Part shown: in pieces, positions 36,985 through 44,641 of the stretch
How positions within the stretch are numbered: position 1 is the first letter of the stretch
How the letters are laid out: the number at the start of each line of letters is the position of its first letter
Origin: Halomarina halobia
GTDB taxonomy: Archaea; Halobacteriota; Halobacteria; Halobacteriales; Haloarculaceae
Assembly (NCBI RefSeq): GCF_029338575.1
Contig: NZ_CP119992.1
Span: 868,001-932,000, forward strand
Direction: 5' to 3'
DNA: 64,000 bases
Made by a program: the position numbers and the translations under genes
Notes under the pieces: generated by a model
The model's database searches: none
Seen by the model: only the letters and a program-made list of their open reading frames with translations
What the model was told of the DNA's origin: nothing

Positions 36985-37350
36985 ATGGTACGGCGGAGCG
37001 TTCTCAGAGCGGGCGGTGCGGTCCTCACCGGCGCGGTCGTCGGACTGGCCGGCCGCGCCGGTCCCGCGGGCGGTGGCGACGAGGACGAAACCGGCGGCAA
37101 CGCGCCGAACGCCACGGGCGGCGGCGCGGGCGAGCAGATCCGCCTGGGCGGCGATACCGCGGGCTGGGTCGGCCGGGCCCCGGCGAGCATCGAGGGCGGA
37201 CGAACCCCACGCTCACCCTCGCTCCCGGTTACCACCCACGGAATCGTCCGGGAGAACCTCGACGGCGTCGAGCACGAACCTACCGTCGAGGACTCGAGCG
37301 GCGAGTACCACCCCGAGTCGATGCGCGGGGAGGTGCAGACCGGGTGCTCT
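36985..37350 (+). pseudogene. Decayed halocyanin/plastocyanin-domain protein
   Basis: The N-terminus is a Tat-like signal (MVRRSVLRAGGAVLTG) followed by an acidic Gly-rich linker and GWVGRAPASIEG, typical of haloarchaeal membrane-attached blue copper proteins. The family continuation TNPTLTLAPG appears in another frame (about 37198-37230). Sequence then returns to the first frame (GIVRENLDGVEHE). EYHPESMRGEVQ, the usual C-terminus, follows directly after VEDSSG, so about 30-40 residues including the copper Cys are missing. At least two frame changes plus a deletion mark it as a pseudogene. The open frame continues only as the shadow of aef1b. Confidence 0.75.
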
Positions 37351-37437
37351 GGGCGTACCGCGGACGATGATCCGTCTCCGGGGGTTCGGATCGCGGATCG
37401 ACCGCGACGGTCGGGAGAAAGCGAACGGTTCGGACGT

Positions 37438-37704
37438 TCAGATGCGGCCGACTTCGTCCACGGCGACGCTCTCGACGCCGTCGACGTCGGAGAAGGCCTC
37501 CTCGATGGCCTCCGTACCGCCCGCGTCGTCGGGGACGATGACCGTCGGCATGAGCGCGATGAGGCCGAACGCGACGTTCTCGCGGTCGACCCGGTTGATC
37601 TTCGCGCCCTCGGGAAGCGAGTTCTCCAGGCGATCCTGGAGGTCGTCGAGGTCGACGTCGGGGCTCTGCGGCATGACTTTCATTCGGGCTGCGACTTTTC
37701 CCAT
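37438..37704 (-). CDS. aef1b: Elongation factor 1-beta
   Basis: This 88-residue protein is the nucleotide exchange factor for aEF1[20 protein letters not shown] opens the ferredoxin-like fold; [13 protein letters not shown] and the C-terminal [14 protein letters not shown] are family blocks. The length is normal. The start at 37704 follows the zinc-ribbon gene by 4 nt, a pairing seen widely in haloarchaea. Confidence 0.94.
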   Translation of the reverse strand: MGKVAARMKVMPQSPDVDLDDLQDRLENSLPEGAKINRVDRENVAFGLIALMPTVIVPDDAGGTEAIEEAFSDVDGVESVAVDEVGRI

Positions 37705-37708
37705 GGTG

Positions 37709-37885
37709 TTACGGACCGGTGAACCCGCACTGGGGACACTCGTAGAGGTTGCTCTGCTTGCGGCACTTCGAGCAGCGATAGATCTGGCGACCACAGTCGG
37801 GACAGTTGAACGCGGCGGCGTTCGTCCCGGAGATGTTGATCCCGCACGAGACGCACTTGCGCGCCCCGCGCTGTTCTGCGCTCAT
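37709..37885 (-). CDS. Two-zinc-ribbon small protein (HVO_2753-like)
   Basis: The protein has 58 residues with eight cysteines in four CxxC pairs: CVSC, CPDC, CSKC and CPQC. It corresponds to the haloarchaeal zinc-finger micro-protein family whose Haloferax member HVO_2753 binds two zinc ions. It lies directly upstream of aef1b, 4 nt away. A TATA-like element (AACTATTTTACG on the minus strand, near 37908-37919) supports a leaderless start. It may bind RNA; this is not shown here. Confidence 0.9.
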   Translation of the reverse strand: MSAEQRGARKCVSCGINISGTNAAAFNCPDCGRQIYRCSKCRKQSNLYECPQCGFTGP

Positions 37886-37993
37886 ACACGGTGTGAGCGG
37901 GCGGCGACGTAAAATAGTTGTTAAAGCCGCCCGGGGGGTGACCGCGGCGGTACCGTCATTGCCCGCACGAACGTAGGGCGAACGGTGACAGCC

Positions 37994-38443
37994 ATGCAGT
38001 TCATCGTCGCAACCGACGGCTCGGAGCAGAGCGAGCGAGCGCTCGAGTACGCCCTTGATCTCGCCGCGACGACCGACGCGGCGGTCGCGGTCGTCTACGC
38101 CGTTGATCCGGCGGTCCGCGAGTACGCCGCCGACGCGCCGGTGGCGAGCTTCGCCGACGCGGAGAACCACCTCGTCATCGAGGACGAGGGCGACGCCGAG
38201 GCCCGCGGCGAGTACGTCCTCGGGCGGGCGCGCGAGTACGCCCGCGAGCGGGGGCTCGACGTCGAGACGGAACTGCTCTACGGCGATCCCGTCGAGTCCG
38301 TCACCGAGCTCGCCTCGCGACGGGACGCCGACGCGATATTCGTCGGCCACCGCGGCATGACACCGCAGTACGAGGGACTCGTCGGCAGCGTCGCGGCGGG
38401 CCTCGTCGAGCGGGCGACCGTCCCGGTGACCGTCGTGCGGTGA
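37994..38443 (+). CDS. UspA-type universal stress protein
   Basis: This 149-residue single-domain protein has the N-terminal strand FIVATDGSEQSERALEYAL and the C-terminal ATP-type motif VGHRGMTPQYEGLVGSVAAGLVERATVPVTVV (here G-x2-G-x9-G-S). The conserved nucleotide-binding pattern suggests an ATP-binding USP. ATG 37994 is preferred to GTG 37985. rtcA begins 3 nt after its stop, so the two are an operon. Confidence 0.92.
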   Translation: MQFIVATDGSEQSERALEYALDLAATTDAAVAVVYAVDPAVREYAADAPVASFADAENHLVIEDEGDAEARGEYVLGRAREYARERGLDVETELLYGDPVESVTELASRRDADAIFVGHRGMTPQYEGLVGSVAAGLVERATVPVTVVR

Positions 38444-38446
38444 GCG

Positions 38447-39508
38447 ATGGGCGCGATCGAGATCGACGGCGCGGCGGGGGGCGGACAGGTCCTGCGAACT
38501 GCGCTCTCGCTCGCGGCCGTGACCGGACGGCGCGTCCGCGTCGACGACGTGCGTGGCGCGCGACCGAACCCGGGGCTGCGCCCCCAGCACCTCGCCGCGG
38601 TGGACCTCGTCGCCGCCGCCTGCGAGGCCGACGTCGAGGGGGCGGAACCCGACTCGCGGACGGTGACGTTCGCGCCGGGGGCGGTTCGCGGCGGCGACCT
38701 CGCGCGCGACGTGGGGACCGCGGGCAGCGTCGCGCTGGTGTTCGACGCCCTCCTGCCGCTCGCCGCGGCCCTCGACACCCCCCTGTCCGTCGAGGCGACC
38801 GGCGGGACGGACGTGGCGTGGTCGCCGCCGATCGAGTACCCCCGCCGGGTGAAGATCCCCCTCCTCCGGGGGTACGGCCTCGACGCGTCGGTCGACTGCG
38901 AGCGGACCGGCTTCTATCCGGCGGGCGGCGGGCGGGCGACGCTCGAACTCCGCCCCTCGACGCTCGCGCCGCTTCGCCTCACCGAGCGCGGGTCGCTCCG
39001 CCGGGTCGCGGTGTACTCGAAGGCGTCGGCGTCGCTCGAGGACGCCGAGGTCGCGGACAGGCAGGCGGCCGCCGCGGTCGATACCCTCGACGCGGCGGGT
39101 CGTCCGGTCGAGGTCGACCGCGTCGAGTACGTCGCGTCGGACTGCCCGGGGTCCTCGATCCTCCTCGTCGGCGAGTACGAGCGGACGAGGGTCGGCGCGA
39201 GCGCGCTCGGCGAGCGGGGGAAGCCCTCGGAGGCGGTCGCGGCGGACGCGGCGTCGGCGTTCGAGGCGCTCCACGACGCGGGTGCGGTGATGGATCCGCA
39301 CCTCGCGGATCAGGCGCTCGTCGCGCTCGCCCTCTCGGGCGGCGAACTGGCGATCCCGCACGTCACCGGCCACGTCCGGACCAACCTCGCCGCGATCCGG
39401 GCCTTCGGCTGCGATGCGACGCTCGACGAGCGCCCGGACGGAACCGCCCGCGTCCGCGTGGAGGCACCGCTCACTCCGCGCGGCGGAACTTCGCCCCGTA
39501 GCGGGTGA
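38447..39508 (+). CDS. rtcA: RNA 3'-terminal phosphate cyclase
   Basis: This 353-residue enzyme makes 2',3'-cyclic phosphate ends on RNA using ATP through a covalent AMP-His. IEIDGAAGGGQVLRTALSLA is the family N-terminus. GGTDVAWSPPIEY, TGFYPAGGGR and HLADQALVALALSGG follow; the His in HLADQ is the nucleotidylated residue in RtcA. The length is normal. Its end overlaps the convergent HMG-CoA-synthase-like gene by 38 nt. Confidence 0.94.
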   Translation: MGAIEIDGAAGGGQVLRTALSLAAVTGRRVRVDDVRGARPNPGLRPQHLAAVDLVAAACEADVEGAEPDSRTVTFAPGAVRGGDLARDVGTAGSVALVFDALLPLAAALDTPLSVEATGGTDVAWSPPIEYPRRVKIPLLRGYGLDASVDCERTGFYPAGGGRATLELRPSTLAPLRLTERGSLRRVAVYSKASASLEDAEVADRQAAAAVDTLDAAGRPVEVDRVEYVASDCPGSSILLVGEYERTRVGASALGERGKPSEAVAADAASAFEALHDAGAVMDPHLADQALVALALSGGELAIPHVTGHVRTNLAAIRAFGCDATLDERPDGTARVRVEAPLTPRGGTSPRSG

Positions 39509-40862
39509 CCCCCTCCTGCGTGTAGATCCGACGGATCGTCGCCCGGACCGCGTCGCCGACCGCCGCCTCGCCGACGAGTTGTGCCGGGAGGCTGGTCGTC
39601 TCACCGTCGACCTCGAAGCGGACGATGGCGACGCCGAACGCGCCCGATCGGGCCTGCTGTTCGGCGAACTCCGGCGGCGCGCCGCCGCGCCCGATGCGCG
39701 TCACCGCCTCGATCACCCCCTCGCGGGGGAGTTCGACGGGTTCGTACTCGACCAGCGAACCGCACTCCGAGCAGGCACCCTCGGGCGGGAACGCGAGCGC
39801 GCCGCACTCCGGGCAGCGCCCGGCGACGAGGCGGTGGCGCTGGGGGATCGAGCGCCGCCACGTCGGCACCGAGACGTACGCCGCGCCCGTCCCCGGCCCC
39901 TCGCCCGTGATCTCGCCGCGCAGGCGGAGCGCCCGCGCGTAGGACACCTCCTCGCCCCCGTCGAGCGCGAGATCGGCCGGCACCTCGCCGTCGACCTCGA
40001 TCCGGAGCACGTCCGCGCCCGCGCCGCTGCCGAACGCCGCCGCGACGATCGTCCCGTGTCCCGCTTCGAGCGCCCGAGCGAGCGAGAGCGGGACGCTCGC
40101 CGCGCCCGTGTCACCGAGTTCGTGGACGGTCGCGCAGGCGCTCACGGCCCCGGCCTCGACGCCGAGCGCGCCCGCCGCGCGGTAGGGGAGCTTCCCGTCG
40201 GGGGCCTGCACCGCGACCGCGGTCGCGTCCTCGGTCTCGACGCCCTCGGCGGCCCCCGCCAGCGTCTCGGTGAACGCCCGTCGGTCGTAGCTCGTCACCC
40301 CGAGTCCGGAGAGCGCCTCGTCGCCGGTCCGCCGGAAGCGCGTCCCCGGGTAGGGCGTCGCGTACTCCCCCGACGCGACCGCACGGGCCGCGCCGTCGGG
40401 CGCGCAGAGCAGGGCGACCGCGCCCGCGCCGGCCGCCTGCCCGAAGGCGTCGCCCGGTTCGCCCCGCGGCGCGTCGCTGGCGACCACGAGCGCTGTCGCG
40501 TCGGCTGGCGCACAGAGCAGGGCGCGGGTGGCGGCGCGCGTGCTCCCCGCGTGGACCTGTAGCGTCGCGCGCTCGCCCACGCCGAGCATCGAGGCGAGCC
40601 GGGGGGTGAGCTCCTCCTCCGCCAGCGGCGGGGTGGTCGTCGCGAGCGCGAGGTACTCGACCGCGTCGTCGCCGACGCCGGCGGCGTCGAGCGCGCGCCG
40701 GGCCGCCGCCGCGGCCATCGTCAGCGCGTCCTCGTCGGCGTCGGGGACCGCCACCGACTCGACGCCGCCGGCGTCCATCCGGCCCCACGCCTCGCTGATC
40801 TCCCCGGCGGGGAGGCGGAACTCCGGCGCGTACGCGCCGACGGCGCGGATCGCTCGGATCAC
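39471..40862 (-). CDS. HMG-CoA synthase-like protein fused to a DUF35 zinc-ribbon/OB domain
   Basis: The protein has 463 residues. Residues 1 to about 320 form a thiolase-fold domain of the HMG-CoA synthase type. Residues about 330-460 are a DUF35 module with rubredoxin-like CPECG and CSECG followed by an OB fold. Where archaeal HMG-CoA synthases have the nucleophilic Cys (ACKAGT-like), this protein reads VHAGSTRAAT, so the usual catalytic Cys appears absent. The GTG start overlaps the thiolase stop (GTGA), implying a thiolase/synthase-like/DUF35 complex. It is probably not the mevalonate-pathway enzyme. Confidence 0.8.
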   Translation of the reverse strand: MIRAIRAVGAYAPEFRLPAGEISEAWGRMDAGGVESVAVPDADEDALTMAAAAARRALDAAGVGDDAVEYLALATTTPPLAEEELTPRLASMLGVGERATLQVHAGSTRAATRALLCAPADATALVVASDAPRGEPGDAFGQAAGAGAVALLCAPDGAARAVASGEYATPYPGTRFRRTGDEALSGLGVTSYDRRAFTETLAGAAEGVETEDATAVAVQAPDGKLPYRAAGALGVEAGAVSACATVHELGDTGAASVPLSLARALEAGHGTIVAAAFGSGAGADVLRIEVDGEVPADLALDGGEEVSYARALRLRGEITGEGPGTGAAYVSVPTWRRSIPQRHRLVAGRCPECGALAFPPEGACSECGSLVEYEPVELPREGVIEAVTRIGRGGAPPEFAEQQARSGAFGVAIVRFEVDGETTSLPAQLVGEAAVGDAVRATIRRIYTQEGVTRYGAKFRRAE

Positions 40863-42091
40863 GCCGCACCACCCCCGTTCTCGCTCCCCCGCGCTCCCCG
40901 GTCACTCGGCCCTCCCGAGGAACCCCCCTCCTCGCGTTCGAAGACGTGGACGACGGCCGCGCCGCCGCTGCCGCCGACGTTGTGGGTGAGCCCGATCCGC
41001 GGGTCGTCGAGTTGTCGCCCGCCGGCCGCCCCCGAGAGCTGCTTGAACGCCTCGACGACCTGTCCCGCGCCGGTCGCGCCGATGGGGTGACCCTTCGACT
41101 TCAGGCCCCCGGAGGTGTTGACGGGGAGCTCGCCGTCGATGGCGGTCGCGCCGGAGGCGACGAACTCGCCGGCCTCGCCCGGTTCGCACAGCCCGAGGTC
41201 CTCGTAGGCCATGAGCTCGGCGATGGCGAAGCAGTCGTGGACCTCCGCGAAGTCGAGGTCCTCGGGTGCGACGCCGGCCATCGCGTAGGCCCGCTGTGCG
41301 GCCTCCCGCGAGGCCGGAACGGACGTGTAGGTGTCGCGCTGGAACAGCCCCACCGCGTCGCTCGCGGCCCCGACGCCCGCCACCCGGATGCGGTCGTCGG
41401 TGAACTCCTCGACGACGTCCTCGCTGGCGAGGAGGACGCACGCCGCGCCGTCCGTGGTCGGACAGCAGTGATAGAGCGTGAGGGGGTCGGCGACGGTGGG
41501 GGCGCTCATCGCGTCCTCCAGCGAGCACTCGAACCCGAGCTGGGCGTGGGGGTTCTTCGCGCCGTTCGCGTGGTTCTTCACCGCGACGTGCGAGAGGTGT
41601 TCGGCCGTCGTCCCGTGCTCGTCCATGTGCGCGCTCGCCATCTGCGCGTAGACGCCCGCGAACGTCGTCCCCGAGAGGCGCTCCCACTCGGTCTCGCCCG
41701 AGACGCCGAGCCAGAACCTGACGGCGTCGCCCGAGACGTCGGTCATCACCTCGACGCCGCCCGCGAGGACCACGTCGGCCATGCCCGCCTTGATCGCCGT
41801 GACCGCCTGCCGGACCGCGTAGCCGCTCGCGGCGCAGGCGTTCTCGACCCGCGTGCAGGGGACGCCGTCCAGGCCGACGTGCTCCGTCACGGCCGGTCCC
41901 GGGAGCCCGAGCTGTCGCCCGCCGACGCCCAGGGTCCCGACGTACGCCTCGTCTATCTCCGCCGCCTCGATCCCGTTCGGGACGCTGTCGTGCGCGGCCC
42001 CGTACGCCGTCGCGAACAGCGACCGATAGCTCTCGTCCGGAAACGAGCCGAAGTCCGACTGGCCCGCGCCGATGAGGTACGCTTCCGTCAT
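40859..42091 (-). CDS. Thiolase-family acyl-CoA acetyltransferase (SCP2/archaeal type)
   Basis: The protein has 410 residues. The nucleophile is in ENACAASG, the second active-site block is EVHDCFAIAE, and the general-base/oxyanion block is SKGHPIGATG. These features put it in the archaeal acetoacetyl-CoA thiolase/SCP-x group. The start at 42091 gives the natural MTEAYLIGAGQSDFG; a longer TTG start at 42169 is unlikely. It is coupled by overlap with the DUF35 fusion downstream, as in archaeal thiolase-DUF35 complexes. Its substrate chain length is unknown. Confidence 0.9.
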   Translation of the reverse strand: MTEAYLIGAGQSDFGSFPDESYRSLFATAYGAAHDSVPNGIEAAEIDEAYVGTLGVGGRQLGLPGPAVTEHVGLDGVPCTRVENACAASGYAVRQAVTAIKAGMADVVLAGGVEVMTDVSGDAVRFWLGVSGETEWERLSGTTFAGVYAQMASAHMDEHGTTAEHLSHVAVKNHANGAKNPHAQLGFECSLEDAMSAPTVADPLTLYHCCPTTDGAACVLLASEDVVEEFTDDRIRVAGVGAASDAVGLFQRDTYTSVPASREAAQRAYAMAGVAPEDLDFAEVHDCFAIAELMAYEDLGLCEPGEAGEFVASGATAIDGELPVNTSGGLKSKGHPIGATGAGQVVEAFKQLSGAAGGRQLDDPRIGLTHNVGGSGGAAVVHVFEREEGGSSGGPSDRGARGSENGGGAA

Positions 42092-42186
42092 GGCTCCCCC
42101 TTCGTGCGAGCCGTTATGACGGTACGGGTCGACCGTCGATCCTATCGTCGGATCGTACGGTTCCGCCAACTATTTGGACGGTGGTG

Positions 42187-42202
42187 CTAAATACATTTTT
42201 AG
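42187..42202. promoter_or_regulatory. Palindrome in the promoter of the metal-exporter-like gene
   Basis: CTAAA (42187-42191) and TTTAG (42198-42202) form an inverted repeat with a 6-nt spacer inside the AT-rich segment that also supplies the TATA element of the 42236 gene. The shape recalls a DtxR/MntR-type operator, but the arms are short. Confidence 0.35.
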
Positions 42203-42235
42203 AGATGTCTAATCCGTGGTCTGGCGGTGATCCCG

Positions 42236-43450
42236 ATGCTTGACGTCGTCGTCGATATCTTCGTCGCCTCCGTGCGCGACGGCTTCGTGCAGGTCAGCGC
42301 GTTCGTCGCGGTCACCGTGTTGCTGTTCAGCTACGTGCAGTACAAGACGGACGGGCGGCTCATCCAGAAGCTCCGCGAGCACGAGCGCGCCCAGCCGTTC
42401 GTCGGGGCGCTCATGGGGCTCACCCCCGGCTGCGGCGGGGCGATCGTGATGATGCCGCTCTACGTCCGCGGCACCGTGAGCTTCGGCACCGTCGTGGCGA
42501 CGCTCATCGCCACCGCGGGCGACTCGGCGTTCGTCATCCTCGCGCTCGCGCCCGAGGCGGGGCTGTACGCCTACGCCATCGCCTTCGTCTCCGCCGTCGT
42601 CTTCGGCTACGCCGTCGACACGGTCGGCCTCGGCGTCGGCCGCGTCGACCGCGCCGTCGGGCGGCTCGAGACGGCCGTCACCGACGGCGGCGCGGTCGCC
42701 AACGGCGGGCTCCCGACGCCGGGGGGGAGCCAGGTCCACCACTACGAGGCCGCGGAGTGCTGCGAGGTGGACGCCCCGACGGGCGAGTCGCCCCTCCTGA
42801 CGCGCCTGAGCGAACTCGCGCTCGGCCTCTGGTGGATCGCCGCGGTCGGCGCGCTCGTCGCGGGCGTGCTCTACCTCGCTCGTGGTGCCCCGGACGTGCC
42901 GATCCGCCTCGGCCTCGACTACGCCGGGGCGTTCACCGTCTTCGGCGTCGCCGGCACCGCCCTGTCGTTCTACCTCTACTTCGTCGGGCGGCGCTACGTC
43001 GGCCACGGGCACGTCGGCCGCGGACGGGACACGTTCGCCAACGTGACCGAGACGCTCACCCACGCGGCGATGGAGACCTCCTTCGTCACGGTATGGGTGC
43101 TCGCGGCGTACCTGCTGTATGAGTACCCCGTCGCGCTGCTGAACCTCGACGTGGCCGCCATCGCGGCCGCCGCGGGGCTGCTCGCGCCGATCGCGGGCGC
43201 GGCCCTCGGCCTCATCCCCGGCTGCGGCCCTCAGATCGTCCTCGCGACGGCGTACGCCGAGGGCGCGATCCCGTTCTCCGCGCTCACCGCGAACGCCATC
43301 AGCCAGGACGGCGACGCGCTGTTCCCGCTCATCGCCATCGACAAGAAGGCCGCCGTCGTCGCCAGCATCTACACGACGATCCCGGCGCTGCTCGTCGGCG
43401 TCGGCCTCCACGCCCTGTTCGGCCCGATGTTCGGCTTCGGCGTGCTCTGA
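42236..43450 (+). CDS. ArsP_2-type multi-pass metal (putative manganese) exporter
   Basis: The 404-residue protein has about ten membrane segments in two halves, each with a repeated pore motif: GLTPGCGGAIVMMP near 62-75 and GLIPGCGPQIVLA near 325-337. This is the signature of the putative 10-TM heavy-metal exporter family (ArsP_2, formerly DUF2899), often annotated as manganese transporter. The central cytosolic loop carries VHHYEAAECCEV, a likely metal-binding patch. ATG 42236 is used; GTG 42227 is the alternative. A palindrome overlaps its promoter. Substrate assignment is by family only. Confidence 0.82.
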   Translation: MLDVVVDIFVASVRDGFVQVSAFVAVTVLLFSYVQYKTDGRLIQKLREHERAQPFVGALMGLTPGCGGAIVMMPLYVRGTVSFGTVVATLIATAGDSAFVILALAPEAGLYAYAIAFVSAVVFGYAVDTVGLGVGRVDRAVGRLETAVTDGGAVANGGLPTPGGSQVHHYEAAECCEVDAPTGESPLLTRLSELALGLWWIAAVGALVAGVLYLARGAPDVPIRLGLDYAGAFTVFGVAGTALSFYLYFVGRRYVGHGHVGRGRDTFANVTETLTHAAMETSFVTVWVLAAYLLYEYPVALLNLDVAAIAAAAGLLAPIAGAALGLIPGCGPQIVLATAYAEGAIPFSALTANAISQDGDALFPLIAIDKKAAVVASIYTTIPALLVGVGLHALFGPMFGFGVL

Positions 43451-43538
43451 TCCGAGCGGCGGCGGTTCGGGCGGCGCACGGGCGTCGAAACGCCGGCAGC
43501 GCACTTTTCTACCGCTCGCCCGTCACGTCCGGTAGCGA

Positions 43539-44366
43539 ATGCTCGACGTGCGCCTCGGCGAACTGCGCGATCACCCGTTCGTCCACGTCGGCCCGCCGGC
43601 CGAGACGAGCGCCGCGCCGCCGCTCGTCGTCGTCACGGGCCTCAACGACCCCCTGCTCCGCGTGACGGACGCCCTCTGGTTCGCGGGGGCCGTCGCCGCC
43701 TTTGGCGCGCGCCTCCGCCGACGGGGCTACCCGGGGCCGATCTACGCGCTCAGCCGACCCGCGGGCCTGCCGGCGAGGACGACGACGCGCGACATGGCGG
43801 ACGCCCTCGCCGACGCGCTCGGCGAGGGCGACCTCGCCCCGGCGAACCTCCTCGGGCTCTCGATGGGCGGGTTCGTCGTCCAGCACCTCGCCGCCGACCG
43901 GCCGGACCTCGCGGCGCGCGTCGTCCTCGGGCTCGCGGCCGCCCGCCTGAGCGACCGCGGACGCGCGACGGTCGAGCGGTGGCGCGACTGGGCCGCCGCG
44001 GGCGAGTGGGGGCGCGTCTACCGCGCTGGCGTCGACGCCGTGGCCGTCGGCGCGCGCCGCCGCCTGCTGCGCGCGGCGACCTACCCCTACGACCTGCTCT
44101 CACAGATCCCGCCGACCGCGATCGACTTCGACGTCTCGGCGCGGGCGTGCCTCGCGCACGACGCGCGCGACCGCCTCCACGAGATCGACGCGCCGACGCT
44201 CGTCGTCGGCGGGACGCGCGACCCCTTCTTCGCCGAGCGGGCGTTCCGCCGGACCGCGGACGCCCTCCCCGACGGCGCGTTCGAGCGCCTCGACGGGCTG
44301 GGACACGAGGTGGTCGTCAGTAGGGGGAGACGGTTCGACCGGCCCGTGCTCGATCACCTCCGGTGA
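43539..44366 (+). CDS. Alpha/beta-fold hydrolase
   Basis: The protein has 275 residues. The nucleophile elbow is GLSMGG (Ser near 111), the acid lies in GGTRDPFF and the His in GLGHEVV, so the triad is complete. PPLVVVTGLND supplies the oxyanion strand. There is no signal peptide, so it is cytosolic. Substrate and pathway are not evident, and it is a single-gene unit. Confidence 0.85.
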   Translation: MLDVRLGELRDHPFVHVGPPAETSAAPPLVVVTGLNDPLLRVTDALWFAGAVAAFGARLRRRGYPGPIYALSRPAGLPARTTTRDMADALADALGEGDLAPANLLGLSMGGFVVQHLAADRPDLAARVVLGLAAARLSDRGRATVERWRDWAAAGEWGRVYRAGVDAVAVGARRRLLRAATYPYDLLSQIPPTAIDFDVSARACLAHDARDRLHEIDAPTLVVGGTRDPFFAERAFRRTADALPDGAFERLDGLGHEVVVSRGRRFDRPVLDHLR

Positions 44367-44599
44367 CGCGTCGGCCGAGAAGACGTGTTCCCGATCCCGC
44401 CACCGGTACCCGGTCGCGCACCGAATACGCCCGGCGGGTATCGGAGTGCGCCCCCCTTCCCGGCCCCTCGCGAATCCGCGTTCGACGTTTCTCCGAGTAC
44501 GCCCGTGTGTCGCACGAGCACCCCCGCTATCTCTCCACACGCTGCTCGACCGCCTCGACGAGACGGCGACCTGCGTGCTACAGTATGGAACCACTATCT

Positions 44600-44641
44600 T
44601 CGTAATTAATTTAATATACTATCGATAATAATGTATTTTCC
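44600..44641 (+). promoter_or_regulatory. AT-rich promoter region of the PQQ-type dehydrogenase gene
   Basis: About 40 nt directly before the ATG at 44642 are strongly AT-rich (TAATTAATTTAATATACTATC then AATAATGTATT), in contrast to the surrounding GC-rich DNA. Several overlapping TATA-like elements are possible, so the exact start cannot be set. Confidence 0.45.
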
